A stretch of 64,000 nt of DNA from Dermacentor variabilis. Taxonomy: Eukaryota; Arthropoda; Arachnida; Ixodida; Ixodidae. This document shows, piece after piece, positions 45,676-57,720 of the stretch (the stretch's first letter is position 1; every line of letters begins with the position of its first letter). The DNA is taken from the NCBI RefSeq assembly GCF_050947875.1, contig NC_134570.1, positions 205,364,250 through 205,428,249 of the forward strand, given 5' to 3'. A program made the position numbers and the translations under genes. The notes beneath the pieces are model-generated. The model made no database searches and was not told the DNA's origin. It worked only from the letters and a program-made list of their open reading frames with translations.

Positions 45676-48600
45676 ATGCCCCCGGGTTTTCACCGCCTCG
45701 CAATGATGTCCATGGATAGGTCATTTCGTGTGGCCACTTTAAGCGTACGTGGGCTTGCCTCAAGGAGGAAGCAAAGTCAACTCTATCGACTAGTTAGCGA
45801 ACATGACCTGGACATTCTAGCAGTACAGGAGACGAAAGTTGAGGGCGATGACGAAACCGGGGGCATGGTGCGTCAGTTCTTAGCTCGATACTGTGTTATA
45901 GTGAGCCATGCTGTGGGAACTTCTTCCGGGTGCGCTTTGTTCATCCGACGTAGTCTTGGAGCAAAAGTAGAAGCTGTGACGTCATGCCCGTTAGGTCGGC
46001 TTATTGTCTGCGATTTTTTATTATCGTCATTGGAATGGCGTGTTATTTGTTTGTACGCGCCGACTGTCGCTGAGGAAAGACGCAGATTTTTCGATCAGCT
46101 AAAACAGTATACCCAGTGTAATAGGCTCCTCATTATTGCCGGTGATTTTAACTGTGTTCTTTCAGCCCGTGATAAAACTAGCGCCCGACCGTACAAGGAT
46201 GCAAGCACCATTGCCCTAAACGATATGATAAGGGACGATGGTTTGGAAGACGTGGCTGAATGTCTCGGTGGTGGGAGGACAACGCAGTACACCCAGTTTC
46301 AGGCAGCCAGCCACGCCCGTCTTGACAGAGTGTATGTGAGCCTTGATTTGATACCCCTTCGTAAAGAGTACCATGTGAGCGCACTTTCATTCAGTGATCA
46401 CTGTTTGGTCAGCTTTTTAGTAGCAAGCACGAAAGAAAAGAAAAAGGGCTTCGAGTGGCAACTATGGAAATTTAATTCGAAATTACTAAGCGACGAAATG
46501 TTTACAGCGGATGTAACGAAGCAAGTTGAAGAAATGAATGCTGTTGATAACACGACATCTGGTGAAAAATGGGAGAACTTCAAGCAGGCGGTTAAAATCA
46601 AGGCTTTAGAGCGTGCGAGCGCTATATGCAGAGAAAAGGGAGCAGGAGAAAAACAGATGCGCAAGAATTTAGAAAAATTGATCAGTGAGGAATGTAGGAT
46701 GCCCGGCATGTTCATGGACGATATTCGCGCACTGAAACATAAAATAGAACAGTTCGATATCGAAAGATACCGCGGTGCTTTGGTGCGGGCAAGCGCTGAA
46801 AGGCTGATAATGGGAGATGTACCGTCGAAAAGAGCGTTAGGCTCAGAAAAATGGCATGCGCGCCGCAATCAGATAGCGGAAATCGAATATTGCGGAAAAG
46901 TTAGCGACGAAGCAGAAGATATCGAGCGTGCTTTTTTCGAGCACTACAGTGGTTTATTCACTTACTGCGCAGTCGACATTGATCGTTTTAAAAAGGACTT
47001 TTTGTCGTTGATGCCAAGGCTAGATGAAAGTACGAAAGAAACATTGGAGGAACCAATTTCGGAAGAGGAAGTGAAAAGTGCTATTGCAAGTATGCATCCG
47101 GGGAAGTCCCCTGGCCCTGATGGTCTAACCTCAGCCTTTTATAAATATTTCAAAGGTGCGATCTCACCAGCCTTAGCGGATATATATAACGAAGCATTCC
47201 AGCTCAAAGTACTACCCCCGTCCTTCTCATCTTCCCACACTATTCTTATACCCAAGTCAGAAGATCCCGTTGCATTGCGAAGAGTAACTTCTTACCGCCC
47301 AATTTGTCTCACTAACGGAGACTATAAGATAATGATGAAAATCTTAGCAAAGAGGTTGCAGACTGTCATTGTGAAGCTTGTGGGGCCGCATCAAACGTGT
47401 GGCATTAAAGGCCGAACTATCTTCTCAAATATACACGTAGCACGCAGTATCCTCGAATGTTGCGATGCCATGAGTGCACGAGTGGCAATGCTCCAAATTG
47501 ATCTCGAGAAAGCGTTTGACCGGGTGCCTCATGACATTCTTTTGTGCATTCTAGACTATGTGAATTTGGGTAGAATAATTAGAGACGGGGTTGCCATGGC
47601 GTACCGGGACTGCTCGACGCGGCTTATTGTCGACAAGGTGGTGGGAGCGCGAATCCAAGGTAGGCGTTCGGTGCGTCAGGGCTGCCCTCTCTCGCCGCTG
47701 TTGTTTTGCTTGTATATTGAGTCTTTTTGTTTGAGTGTCATGGAGAATGACTCTGTCTGCGGGTTTAAACTGCACGAGGTTGAAGTCCGCCTGTTGGCTT
47801 ATGCAGACGATATTACTGTGTTTTGCACTGATTCGGACAGTATAACGCAGGCTGTCAAATGCGTTAAATGTTTTTGTGCTGTAAGCGGCAGCGCGGTAAA
47901 CTGGGGTAAGTGCCTGGGATTCTGGCACGGGGATTGGCGTGGGGCCCCAGACACTTTTGCCAACATGAGTTTCGTTACGACTCCGGTGAAATACTTGGGT
48001 GTTCCCCTTCATTGCTACAAAGACAGTGAGTCGTACTGGAGGAGTGAAGTGGATAACCTTCGGGACAGGGTAAACTAATGGAATGGCTGGAATTGGTCTA
48101 TGTTTTCCAGAGCCACAATCTGCAACATATTTTTAGTGAGCATACTTTAATACATCCTCCAAGTCTTGCATTGCTCAAGGGTAAACATCCAAAAAATTCA
48201 CCGGGTGTTCGCAGTGTTTGTGTGGGCATCGTCTTGGGAGAGATCAAGTCGCACCAATTTGTTTCTTCGAGTTCGAAATGGAGGACTTGGACTGTCACAT
48301 TTGTTTTTGAGACAGGTAGTCAATCGCTTTTTTTTCTTCAGGGACGCTAAAAACCCGTTTTTATACAATGTCTGCCAACTCCGCCTGGGCAAACACTTGC
48401 CCGAAATGGTTGTCTCAGCGGGCAGTTTGCCAGGGGGTGTTTATGGTTTTCTACGTGAAGTTGTGGTTTCATGCAGGTTTTTGTCAGCGCGTTTTTCACT
48501 TCAATATTTGAGTGACGTCAACCGGAAAAAACTGTACAAGGACCTGTGTGATGTTGTTCTTCCCGTGCCTTTATATCGGTGTCTCTACAGAGCTAGCCAT

Positions 48601-49104
48601 GGGCACAATGTTCTGAGGCGTGTTAAGGCGATGCTAGTACCGTCAGGTGCTAGGACGTTCTTTTTTAAATGACACTCCGGAACGCTGACTGTCAAACCGT
48701 GGCTGGCTGAAAGAGGTTTCTTTGTTCCTTGGGGCACTCATTGTACAATTTGCAAGCAGGAGGAGACAATTGAACATGTTTTTCTGCATTGTTGGGATGC
48801 CGTTTTCCTCTGGGATGTGCTCCAGCGCACAATCAAAAAAGATTTCCTCCTAGATGCGTATGGGATTCGCTACTTGCCAATAGAAAGTGATGATGGTACA
48901 CCATTCGATGTGATCATGCTTATTGCCCTGCATAGCATTTGGAAATGTGGAATGGCGGTAAGGCACACCGATCTCGATGCAAGAGCGGCTCGCCAGTATT
49001 TCAAAGAAAGCATACGGAACTTTGTAGAGGAACAAAAGTTGCTGGAGTGCATCCCAGTGTGGTTGCCACGTGTGGAATTATTATTGGCGATAAAGAAATT
49101 TTAG
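45676..49104 (+). pseudogene. L1/Tx1-like LINE ORF2, one frame with three nonsense codons
   Basis: Endonuclease: VRGLASRRKQSQLYRL, ILAVQETKVE, IIAGDFNCVLSARD, SFSDHCLV (about 45720-46410). RT: MHPGKSPGPDGLTSAFYK, YRPICLTNGDYKIMMKIL, QIDLEKAFDRV, VRQGCPLSPLLFCLYIE and YADD at 47800-47811. Thumb and C-terminal region follow in the same frame past TAA 48076, TAA 48148 and TGA 48670, ending with the CCHC finger CTICKQEETIEHVFLHC and TAG/TAA near 49104. About 1,140 codons with no frameshift; all stops could come from single C-to-T changes. The open frame extends upstream to 45469 but conserved sequence begins after the ATG at 45676. No ORF1 is seen upstream. Confidence 0.88.
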
Positions 49105-49207
49105 TACAAGCGCAGCCGCACAAGTTCTGCGGTCGTTTTTAACATATTGTGAGTGTGCCTTTTCATTATTTGTGAATGTGTATTTTTTTATCCGGGCCAA
49201 TGACCGG

Positions 49208-49228
49208 CAATAAAGAAAAAAAAACTCG
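49208..49228 (+). terminator. Polyadenylation signal and A-run ending the L1/Tx1-like LINE
   Basis: CAATAAAG followed by nine A residues about 100 bases after the ORF2 end. Marks the likely 3' end of the LINE. Confidence 0.6.
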
Positions 49229-49420
49229 TGGCTCAGTGGTAACGTCTCCGTCTCACACTCCGGAGACCCTGGTTCGATTCCCTCCCAGCCAATCTTGCAA
49301 GTTGTTTTTTATTCATGAAGTGCCTGCTGAGATTTATCGCTCACGGCCAACGCCGCCGACACCGACGCCGACGACACCGGCTTTTCTGCGACACGAGCTC
49401 CTTAACGCTGTCGCGTTGAA
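49228..49420 (+). repeat. tRNA-derived SINE
   Basis: A pol III A box (TGGCTCAGTGG, 49232-49242) and B box (GGTTCGATTCC) lie in a tRNA-like head that ends CCCAGCCA. A body with TTGCAAGTTGTTTTTTATT and GCCGAC-type repeats follows. The right end (on the minus strand ACGCGACAGCGTTAAGGAGC) overlaps the interspersed repeat found at 45255. Predicted anticodon loop is too long for a working tRNA, so it is a SINE head. Confidence 0.75.
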
Positions 49421-51233
49421 ACTTGTTTTGGGGTAATTTCGGTGAAGCACGAGCTACAGCCGTTATTTGGAACCATGCTCCTCCCATAAAAGCCCGTCTA
49501 TTGAGAACAGACTGGAATTCCGAAACGTTTTCCACTCCACGGTAAACTAAATAATTACTACAAGGAAGTGAAACTAGGTGTCATGTTAGATTCGTCTTTG
49601 CGGGCTCTTGCACAATGATTTTTTCGAAGATATTTTAGAGCTACGAGGCATTCGCCAGAAAGTTGGCTTTGCCGCATAGCGTATTCTGCTGATGGACAAC
49701 GTCACGGAGAAATGTCGAGGTGTGAGCCATGTACAGTTTAGCTGTAAAGCGACATAATACCCAGAAAAAGACAAACAACTTTACAAGAAAGGGTTCTTTA
49801 TCGACTTCCGTGAAGAGCAATCGTAAGTTGCGGACACCAAGTGAAGCGCGCTGCAGAACGCAAACGAACAAAAGTACTGCTCAAACCGTGCGGTGCGGTG
49901 TATTTGGCGTTAGACAGCGACAAAGGGTAACGTAAAAATATTCGTTTCAAGAATTTTGAGCTCGACCTATCCCAATTTGAACCTTGCGTATGCTGACACT
50001 CGTACAATCTCCCGGTACGTACGTTCAACCGATTAGGCCACGGCTGCAAGCGAGCGCGCACTAACGCTTCGCGGAGGAGCTCGTCTTCCTGATTGTTTGA
50101 AATCCGGTCAACTTTCGTAGTGATGCCGTGCTGCCACCAACTTGTGAGATCAACTATTGTAGCGTTCCTAAGCTGCATTCCTACCCTGCTTTTAGCCGTA
50201 CGGGAGCCGAAAGACATGACGGCCAAACACCAGCAGTCTCTCTGGCGGCGTGTGGCGATACGGGTGTCCGAGCGGCCATTACGGTTCCGTGCCTGGTGAT
50301 GTGCCACGTGCCGGGCGATCGAGGGGTCCGGGGCGACGTCCGAGAGATGAGAAAAAGGGTCTGTTTACAAGTTTACATCGCGATGATTTGCATGCACGAG
50401 CACCAGTGCGAGCACGAGCGCCACTTCTTAAGCACTTCAATTCCCCCTTCCTCTCGTCGAGGGTATTCAGTGTCCATCTCGTCGGCAAATCGGGACGGTC
50501 TCGCGGTCTGCAAAATCCCACCCATGGTAACTCTTGCTCCGTCTCTGGTGTCCAAGCTTCGACCCACCGTCGATGAAATGCAGGTATATTTTGATGAGAA
50601 GCCTGCGTCGACGCTGCTCCCACGAAGTCATAGTCGTCGGCGTAGGCGCTTTGCAGCAGTTAGCATGATGCACAAGGTCGATGAGCCCTTAACAGTTTGT
50701 GGTCTCAAAATTTTCGTTCGTCAGCTCTTTGGCGTTGAAAAGACGATACAGCGTAAATGGCCTTTAGCAGCTGTGATCTCACCGGTGTGCATCGTTCGTC
50801 CAGAAGGCTCGAAGGGTACAACAGGATTCTTGGCACCAGGTTTGGCAGCGAAGCATTCTTGGCCGAGAAGGCCACCGGGCACTACAGTGCTAAACGCGAA
50901 TAGTAGTAGCATCTCCGCCGGAGGAGGAAGATCCAGATGCGTAGGGGCCAGCAGCCACTGGGCGAGGGATGGGCGTTTCAGCAGCGGAATTTCCTTCCAT
51001 TGTGATGAACGCCTTGTTCGTAGCCCGTGGACTCCCTGGAGCCGCACAGCAGGCCTCGTGGTGCTCTTGCGTCTTTTCTCCCTGGACCGGTCTGGTGAAG
51101 CTGTACTTGCAAACCGGTCTCCTAACCATTCTTCACCTTTTTGATAAGCAGTCACTCCAGAACAGTGCAGACTCACCACCACAAAGCAAGCGAGCATAAG
51201 GCCACCCTCCACCAAGACTATACCAGTCTTTAC
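49421..51233. other. Unassigned region with long overlapping frames
   Basis: The plus strand is open for 338 codons (50128-51144) and the minus strand for 169 (49798-50307) and 164 codons (50721-51215). None has a recognisable domain; the plus product is Arg/Ser-rich and low in structure. The minus frame contains MLACFVVVSLHCSGVTAYQ, a possible secretory signal. Since both strands are open over the same DNA, at most one can be real. A poly(A) run follows on the plus strand, so a retroposed copy is possible. Confidence 0.3.
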
Positions 51234-51251
51234 AAAAAAAAAAAAAAAAAA
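51234..51251 (+). repeat. Poly(A)18 run
   Basis: Eighteen consecutive A residues. May mark the 3' end of a retroposed sequence on the plus strand. Confidence 0.8.
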
Positions 51252-51590
51252 CTCGCTACTGCTTTTGGATTTATTTCGCCCGTACTCCCTCTAAAACACT
51301 ACAAACAACAATTTTCGAAAATCTACAAGAAATGGCTACCAAAATCAGCTAAAAATCAGCTACATTCACGCGATAAGAAAAAAAACCATCTGAAAAATAT
51401 ACTAACAGAAAAATGGCACGAAAATCAGAGCAGGCATGGGGCTTTCTCTACATTAGATGAGGCCGTCGGCATTACTCAGGCCGTCGGCATTACCGTTTAG
51501 TTTACCCACCTTATAGCCAAAAGGCTCCATGACTGCTGTAAATCGTGTTACACGGTATGGATAGGCAAAATTTTTTTGAAAAAATTCGGA
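51252..51590. other. Unassigned spacer
   Basis: Lys-rich short frame only; contains a short direct duplication GGCCGTCGGCATTAC (about 51461-51493). Confidence 0.4.
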
Positions 51591-51835
51591 TGCTCTCCCG
51601 GTATTCCTCTCCTTATCTTCTCACACCTACAAGGGGCACTAGACAAGCTGAGCATAAATTCAACTTGCCGAAAACTCATAATATATACGGTCAACGTTCC
51701 CTATCATATATCGGCGTAGATATCTGGAAATAAATACCCCGCTTCATAAGAACACCTCTAAATTCTGTTAGATCATTAAAACCTCACTTAAATCACGTAT
51801 ATAAGATAACATCTCTTGCTTTTTACTTTGGGTTG
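51591..51835 (+). pseudogene. CR1/jockey-type LINE C-terminal relic
   Basis: Reads TRQAEHKFNLPKTHNIYG, LSYIGVDIWK, stop, then PLNSVRSLKPHLNH. This follows the pattern of the C-terminus of CR1/jockey ORF2 (TRxA..LxxPxxRTxYG..SxxYxGxxLWNxLP). One in-frame stop at about 51731. No upstream RT motifs remain. Confidence 0.5.
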
Positions 51836-52591
51836 CGATTTATGCTGAATTACGGTACGGATCCAAAACTAGCCACGTATACTAATGATCCAGATGATAC
51901 TGTCGATCATATTGCATTGAAGAATGCGGGAATAAAGATGTCTTTCTTCAAAAAAGGCGCGTCCCGCGAGCTCGACCGCTGCCTTCCCGAGCTAACGATT
52001 CGTCACGGAAAAACAAAGGCGCATTTTGAACCGCGGAACTTGTGACTGCAGTCCAAAGTTGTCAAAATAATAAATGTCGCGTATTAAGTTGCTCGATCGC
52101 TCAATGCTAGCAGCCAGTACCCGCGCCCGTAATGCGAAACGTACTGGGTTCTGTTGACCGCTTCCCAGTCTACATTAAAACTAATCTACAGAGTGATATT
52201 TAACATTCAAAAAACAAAACGCCACACCACTCCATCTACGTGCAAAAGACTAAATAAATGCTTCTCTAAACGCGCTTCGGCGCAGAAATTTTCAGTAATG
52301 GTAACTGATACACGCCCTACACGGTAAGCATTAAATTACTAAACTTAGGTCTGTCTCTGCGAACCTCTTATCTCAATGCTTACGTACAAAATCAGTGCGA
52401 CTACTAGGAACCACCATCGCTAAACTTGCTTCACACTTTCATTGGTGTAACTAGCTCGTACAACAACACAAAGAAACTCTGAGCCTAACACGAAAGCTTA
52501 TAATTAAAAGCAATCAGTTCTTAATAACTAACAAAAAATCATCGCGTACTACGTACCAACACGTAACTGATGGGGGTGCCAAATTTTCTAA
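51836..52591. other. Unassigned DNA
   Basis: A 70-codon frame (51833-52045) shows no known motif. AT-rich remainder without structure. Confidence 0.4.
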
Positions 52592-54389
52592 TTACTTCAT
52601 CTTAATGCGCGCTCCATAGGGTCGCAGTCCGAAAGCCTTTATGCTTCGCTGAGGACAACAAAGGGCGCGAGACATACTGCCTTCTGCTGGCACCCGCCAC
52701 TTTCTGTGCCTGCAGCATGTTTTCTCGTTCCTGAAGGGGAGGCTGTAAACGTGGTAAGCATAGCCATCTTTCTTTTGCCCTCTTTCTCGCGGCCCATTCC
52801 ACCTCAGTGCCTGTTCGACTGGCCCTGTTCGTACGCGCGTCTCAGCCAGTTTGAACATTTCAGCCGCGTCTTCGCTCGCGGGGACTCGCCCTGTTCTGTC
52901 GCAATCACCCTTTGGCGACGCCTCCGTTTTCTGAACCGCTACAGTGAGCCCTTTGCCGTTGTGCGCGATGGCCTGTTACTGTGTCCGACGCGCTGCGGTG
53001 TGGCGTATTTCTGTAGTATTCTTTGCGCCGAACACTTAGATCTGTTTACCTTACGGCGCTTTCTGAAAACACTTTTCTTAGCCACGTGGTCCCCTGTAGT
53101 GCACCTGAGACCCCCGAGCACTGAGTTGCTCTTCAACCCGGCGGCGATGACATTCTGCTCTACTTTTGGCAATTCTGAAAGGTCTCCGTCAGCAATGCCC
53201 TCCGGAACTGCCACTGTCTCCGCGTCGGCGACGTATTCGCTCTTTACATTCGACGCTGTCCGCACTGCCGTCTAGTACTGAGGCATGAGGACTGTATCCA
53301 GCTCCACAATGACCCCATTGCGGGTGTTAGAACAAATTTCGTACCCACAAGAAGCACTCTCCTAGATGGAGGCCGCCTTGGCTTTGGTGGACGCCTCAAT
53401 TGCGCACTCTCCGTAGCTTTAACCCAGAGCGATCTACGGCTCCCTGTACTGTGGAGCCAATTTACCTGTGTTAGCGCTGAAAAACCCCTTGCTTAGCCAG
53501 GCCCTCCCCGAGATTACTGCTAGAATCTCGAATCGTCGCGTCCTTACTTTGCTCGGCCGCCGAGCTATCTGAGTCTGCATTAGACGGCACCGGCCTGAAA
53601 CCAATATGACGAGGCACGAGGAAGGTCTCCATCGTCTCCTTAACCATCATATGGCTGCTGCAGCCAGCCTCATCCCCGCAAGGAACGCTTTCCGGCATGG
53701 CCGCTGTTTGAAGGCAGGTAACGACCTTGCACTCTTCGTGCTCTGATTCTGAGGGTTTTGCTACGTTGCACTTCTCGTGCTCTCCATTCACTGACACGAC
53801 CCCAACCGCGTTTTGTCGCTGAGTTGCCTAAAGCGAATGAACTCGCTGTTCGTCCCCTTGACCTTCCCGCTCCCTCTCAACCGCAATACCGAAACACCGG
53901 AATAAGACTCTCTTAGCTGTATCGTAATTCTGGAACTTGTCACCAGAAAGACGAGACAAGACGCAGGACACATTAAAGGGAAGCCCATCATACAGCACAA
54001 AGGAACAAAATCCACTCTTAAGCTCAACCTCCGCGCAAACCATCTCGAAAAGGGCCAGAAAAATGTCTGTTTTCGCCGACTTTAGACCCGCGCAGTCTGG
54101 ACTATTCTCGCTGGCCTCTGAGAAGCCGTATTTCTCTGTGAGTTTTTTCCATCAGTTCTCTCTGCTCTTCGCGCTGGCTCTCGAGCATTTCACGTGCGCT
54201 TTACGTGCGCTAGGCACTTACGCTCTTCTTGTTCCGCAATGCTCTTTAGACATTTCTCGAGTTCGTCGTCTGCCACGATCGCTTCAGTCGCCTCAATGAT
54301 CTCCAGCTTTCTTTTTGATTCGCAATTTCGAGGCCCAACTCGCTGGCCAATTTCAACAATTCCGGCTTCTTTAGTGCCTTCAAGTTCAT
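52592..54389 (-). pseudogene. Gypsy-type gag relic
   Basis: On the minus strand ATG at 54387-54389 starts MNLKALKKPELLKLASELGL, resembling the SAP-like N-terminus of gags in arachnid gypsy elements. A charged, coiled-coil-like stretch follows (EEQRELMEKTHREIRLL, about 54190-54120) after frame changes, then FCSFVLYDGLPFNVSCVLSRLSGD and QNYDTAKRVL (53990-53900), a capsid-like part. Downstream frames (53797-53471, 53265-52939, 52858-52592) are acidic or Cys/Arg-rich and less certain. Stops and shifts throughout. No protease or RT was found to the left. The N-terminal resemblance is from memory of the family; a search would settle it. Confidence 0.5.
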
Positions 54390-55504
54390 GGCTGCCCTTA
54401 GTTCTCCGGACTCTTCACTCTACAACAACCTCGATGTACTCCAAATGTTTCCGTCAACGGTTGCACAAAATCACCATATCCAGCCTTTCTGGGCACGAGG
54501 TTAGTTCGCGTGAGTGCCACCACGTGGCGTACTGACCTTCAACATTTCATACTTCCCGCGGTGACGCGTGATGACGTCAACAAAAGGAAAATGAAATAAT
54601 TAAAAGCTATCCTTGCGCATTGAACTTTGCCACAATGCTTGTCCCACCGGCGTTATTAGTGTTCTTGATAAAGCGTAGTCGCTCGTCGCCTGGAAATGAC
54701 TTATCATCCAAAGAGCGTTTAGTCGCGACGAGCGATGATGGATTCTGGGCTTTTGATACGGTACTTTATATTTATCTTTTTTATTCTTTTTGATGCCCCG
54801 TAGCAAACAAGCTAGGCTAACCGTCAGAAGCACTCCGTGGCAGCCTTTCTTCAGTCGGCACACATTGTTAACGTCCGAACATCGCACAGCGTCTACGAGA
54901 GACGCCGTCGTGGACAGCTTTTGATTTTGACCTATCGATTTCGTTAAGGTGCCCCAATTATTTCGCTAGCGACTTTGCTATCCGCACTCACGGGCTACCG
55001 CCACAGCAGCAAATCGAGATGTGCTTAAGTATTGAGGCATATACATGGATATGTTGGTCTTGCACCTTGACGCAAAAGTCACGAAACAAGAATTGAACTA
55101 ACTGTCTCTGCGGCGTCGTCCGTTAGCCTGCTATGGCTGAACCTGCTCGGAATATTACGTCACATTTACTGGCTACCGGGCCAGGTACACCCTTGGGTAT
55201 GACGTATACAGTACTTGCAGTTTCCAAAGTGGTCTCCTATGACGGCTATCCACGTGCGTGAAGGAAGACCGCTATTTAAAATTATTGTGCAGTAATATAT
55301 GCGGGATTTGTATGCCATCCATATTGTCTACCATGTTGCCGTTCCGTCTTTACAATACAGCCGCAATGTAGACTAGCATTTATCGAACGCCATAAAGGCT
55401 ACCGACATACTCAAAGACCTCGCGCACAGCTCCTGACAATTACTTGTATTCGAGAGTTGTGCGACTGCCAAGGACATGCTTAACGAATGTTACATAACAC
55501 ATTA
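54390..55504. other. Unassigned intergenic DNA
   Basis: May include gypsy 5' leader next to the gag start. Nothing else recognised. Confidence 0.35.
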
Positions 55505-55735
55505 TGGGATTTTACCTGCCAAAACTACGATGTCATTATGAGGCACGCCGTAGTGGGGAATTCGGGAACAATTTAGACCACTTGGGGTTCTTTGACATGC
55601 GCCTAACCCTAAGCACACGGGTGTTTTCGCATTTCACACCCATCGAAATACGGCTGCCGTGGCTGGGATTCGATCCCGAGATTTCGTGATTAGCAGCCAA
55701 ACGCAATAAAAACTAAGAAACTACGGAGGGGAAGG
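55505..55735 (-). repeat. tRNA-derived SINE
   Basis: On the minus strand the head has a T-arm/B-box-like CGGGATCGAATCCC (about 55666-55680), and the body runs to CATAATG near 55505. Body motifs GGCGTGCCTCATAATG and CCCAAGTGG are those of a very common SINE in hard-tick genomes, to my recollection. The A-box side (TTTGGCTGCTAATCACG) is decayed. Possibly the family described as Ruka; not verified. Confidence 0.65.
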
Positions 55736-56816
55736 AATGTTGGCAGTTCGAGGAAGGTGACAGTCGGCACGTGAGACAATTTGTTCCCATCCTCATTAGG
55801 CGACAATCCGTACCAGCCGTCGAAGAATGACACCGTAGAATGCACTGTATTTAATGTGATGGAGTCCGCGTCCAATATTTCAGACCCGAATCACCCTGTA
55901 ACTGACGACCAGGCATCTCGCTTATAAGTGCAGTCGTCTAACAGTTGTCGGGTGCTGGCGTTGGCCACAGGACCTACTTGACCTCTTTTCAACACTTGCC
56001 GCCATTCTCTGCTTATTTTGCACCATCGGGTTTCACCTGAACTGCTTCAACAGCCCATTTATTTTTCCAAAATTTGGCCACCCTGTCAACGTAATGGTTT
56101 CTTATTTTTAGGTCATCTTTTATACTTAGGCTAATGCTGTCCTGAGATTTCCAGCGGCTTCACCTTTCCCGAAATGCCTGCATTTTTGTCTGCATCTGTT
56201 CATATATTGGAGGATATTTAATAGACGTTGAACTTATTGCAGGGTCCCCTGACCACGCTGCTCAAAAGGTCATTTTATTTCCCCTGAGGTCTTGTGCAAG
56301 CTTCTGCCTTCCTGTCGTTCATCAACCTCCTGGTTTCCCTGTCTCTTGTATCCCATTTTAACGACTACAATCCCACAGAAGTTTGTAACAATATAATGTC
56401 CATGGCATTAGAGCCATTTAAATCAATTCTACCGTGGAGACGACAGCCGCTTTTGCTCACTGTGAATGCAAATATTTCATTAATGAGCGCCATTCTTAAG
56501 CATATAAATTGATAGTAAAAAAATTATGCGGATCTCACCTATGTGCGAATTGATTTAAACGAAGCTTTCTGTGTTCTTTGTTGTCCTTGTCGTACGTAAT
56601 CTCCACAGAGTAGTCAGGCACCCTCTAATGAAGTGCTGTCAATGTTTGCCTGATTACGCCCGCCATTGTGATGCAAATAAATGTAACTTCAACTCATTTT
56701 CTCAGAAATAAACGCTGAACGAAACGCTGACGTCATCCTGAACAAGATTATCAAGTGCCGTAGTGCTCGACCTTATGACGCCCCTTCTGGCAAGGTTATT
56801 TTCGTGTGTTTCTTCT
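55736..56816. other. Unassigned intergenic DNA
   Basis: No recognisable gene or repeat. Confidence 0.4.
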
Positions 56817-56845
56817 TTTTGTGTGTGTGTGTGGGGGGGGGGGGT
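56817..56845. repeat. (GT)n(G)n simple repeat
   Basis: GTGTGTGTGTGTG followed by a run of about 13 G residues. Confidence 0.9.
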
Positions 56846-57465
56846 GCAATGGTGCTCTTGTACCGTAGAAACGTCCCTCAAACGTCTCTAACGAGCTCAT
56901 TTTTATTCTCAAGCAACCAATGAAAACAGTCATCGCAGCAACTCAAGATGTCCTGGTGGCAGGCCATCATGGCGTGTCGCGCAAGTAAGAACACGCTGAT
57001 TCATTTCGGTTGGCATATACTATTTTATGCGTCATACTTCGCCACATTCATTTTTCAAACTATGCCAGAGCTTAAAAAGGCGGGCCAATTCACTAGGTCC
57101 CTTTCCTCTGTTTACTTCCGCAAAGTGTGCATCTACCGCTGTGGTTACCAAATATGCCCAGCGGTACGCTATTACACAAGCCTTTCTGGCGACCTGAGCA
57201 ACTGCAGTCGCAGGCTTTCTTCAACCGGCGCCGACGTTCAATACGGCTATCCTCAAGTACTTTTCGCGGACTTCCCTCACCTCCTTCTCTCTACTACTCC
57301 CTCCTGCTAGACACAACACAAACACGCAACGACCTAAATGAAGCATCAATTACACGCTAGCTGACAAGCTGTCGATGTACCTTTCCGCTGAGCACCGGTA
57401 TTGGAGCGTGGTCCTTTCTATGGGGACATTATCGGTCTACAGCCTCGCTCAACCACACCGCTCGT
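56846..57465. other. Unassigned intergenic DNA
   Basis: A 120-codon frame at 56948-57310 (+) has no recognised domain. Confidence 0.4.
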
Positions 57466-57619
57466 TACTCATTACATTTTTTTTTGTTGACAGCAGCATA
57501 CTGTATTTCTTCTGAATATACTTTCGGCTTTAGGTGTGACCTTGCACGCCCAATTATTCTGTTACGTTGACGGCGACCGTTGTCGTCAAGCTGCCGCCTC
57601 ATTCTGAGCTTCGCCCTAA

Positions 57620-57720
57620 AGTTGTTTTCACAAACAAACCACCGGGATTCGATCCCATGTATTCGCAGCATCCTCCATTTAGGAGCTGAGCGCGCTAACC
57701 ATTACGCTACCACCTCCCTC
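57620..57720 (-). repeat. tRNA-derived SINE head
   Basis: On the minus strand GGTAGCGTAATGGTTAGCGCG (A-box region) is followed by GGGATCGAATCCC, a perfect T-arm with B box, about 45 bases later. The intervening part does not fold into a normal 5-bp/7-nt anticodon arm, so I call it SINE and not tRNA. The body probably extends left to about 57466. Confidence 0.65.

Noticed and set aside
47551..48012. 153-codon antisense frame over the LINE reverse transcriptase
   Set aside because: Shadow of the plus-strand RT, which has YADD and other motifs.
49228..49296. Genuine tRNA gene
   Set aside because: A and B boxes are good, but the anticodon loop is too long and no acceptor stem pairs; it continues into a SINE body.
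52706..53275. 189-codon plus-strand frame
   Set aside because: Lies opposite the gypsy gag relic and has no recognised domain.
57630..57720. Genuine tRNA gene on the minus strand
   Set aside because: T-arm is good but the anticodon arm does not form a 7-base loop and the acceptor ends do not pair convincingly.
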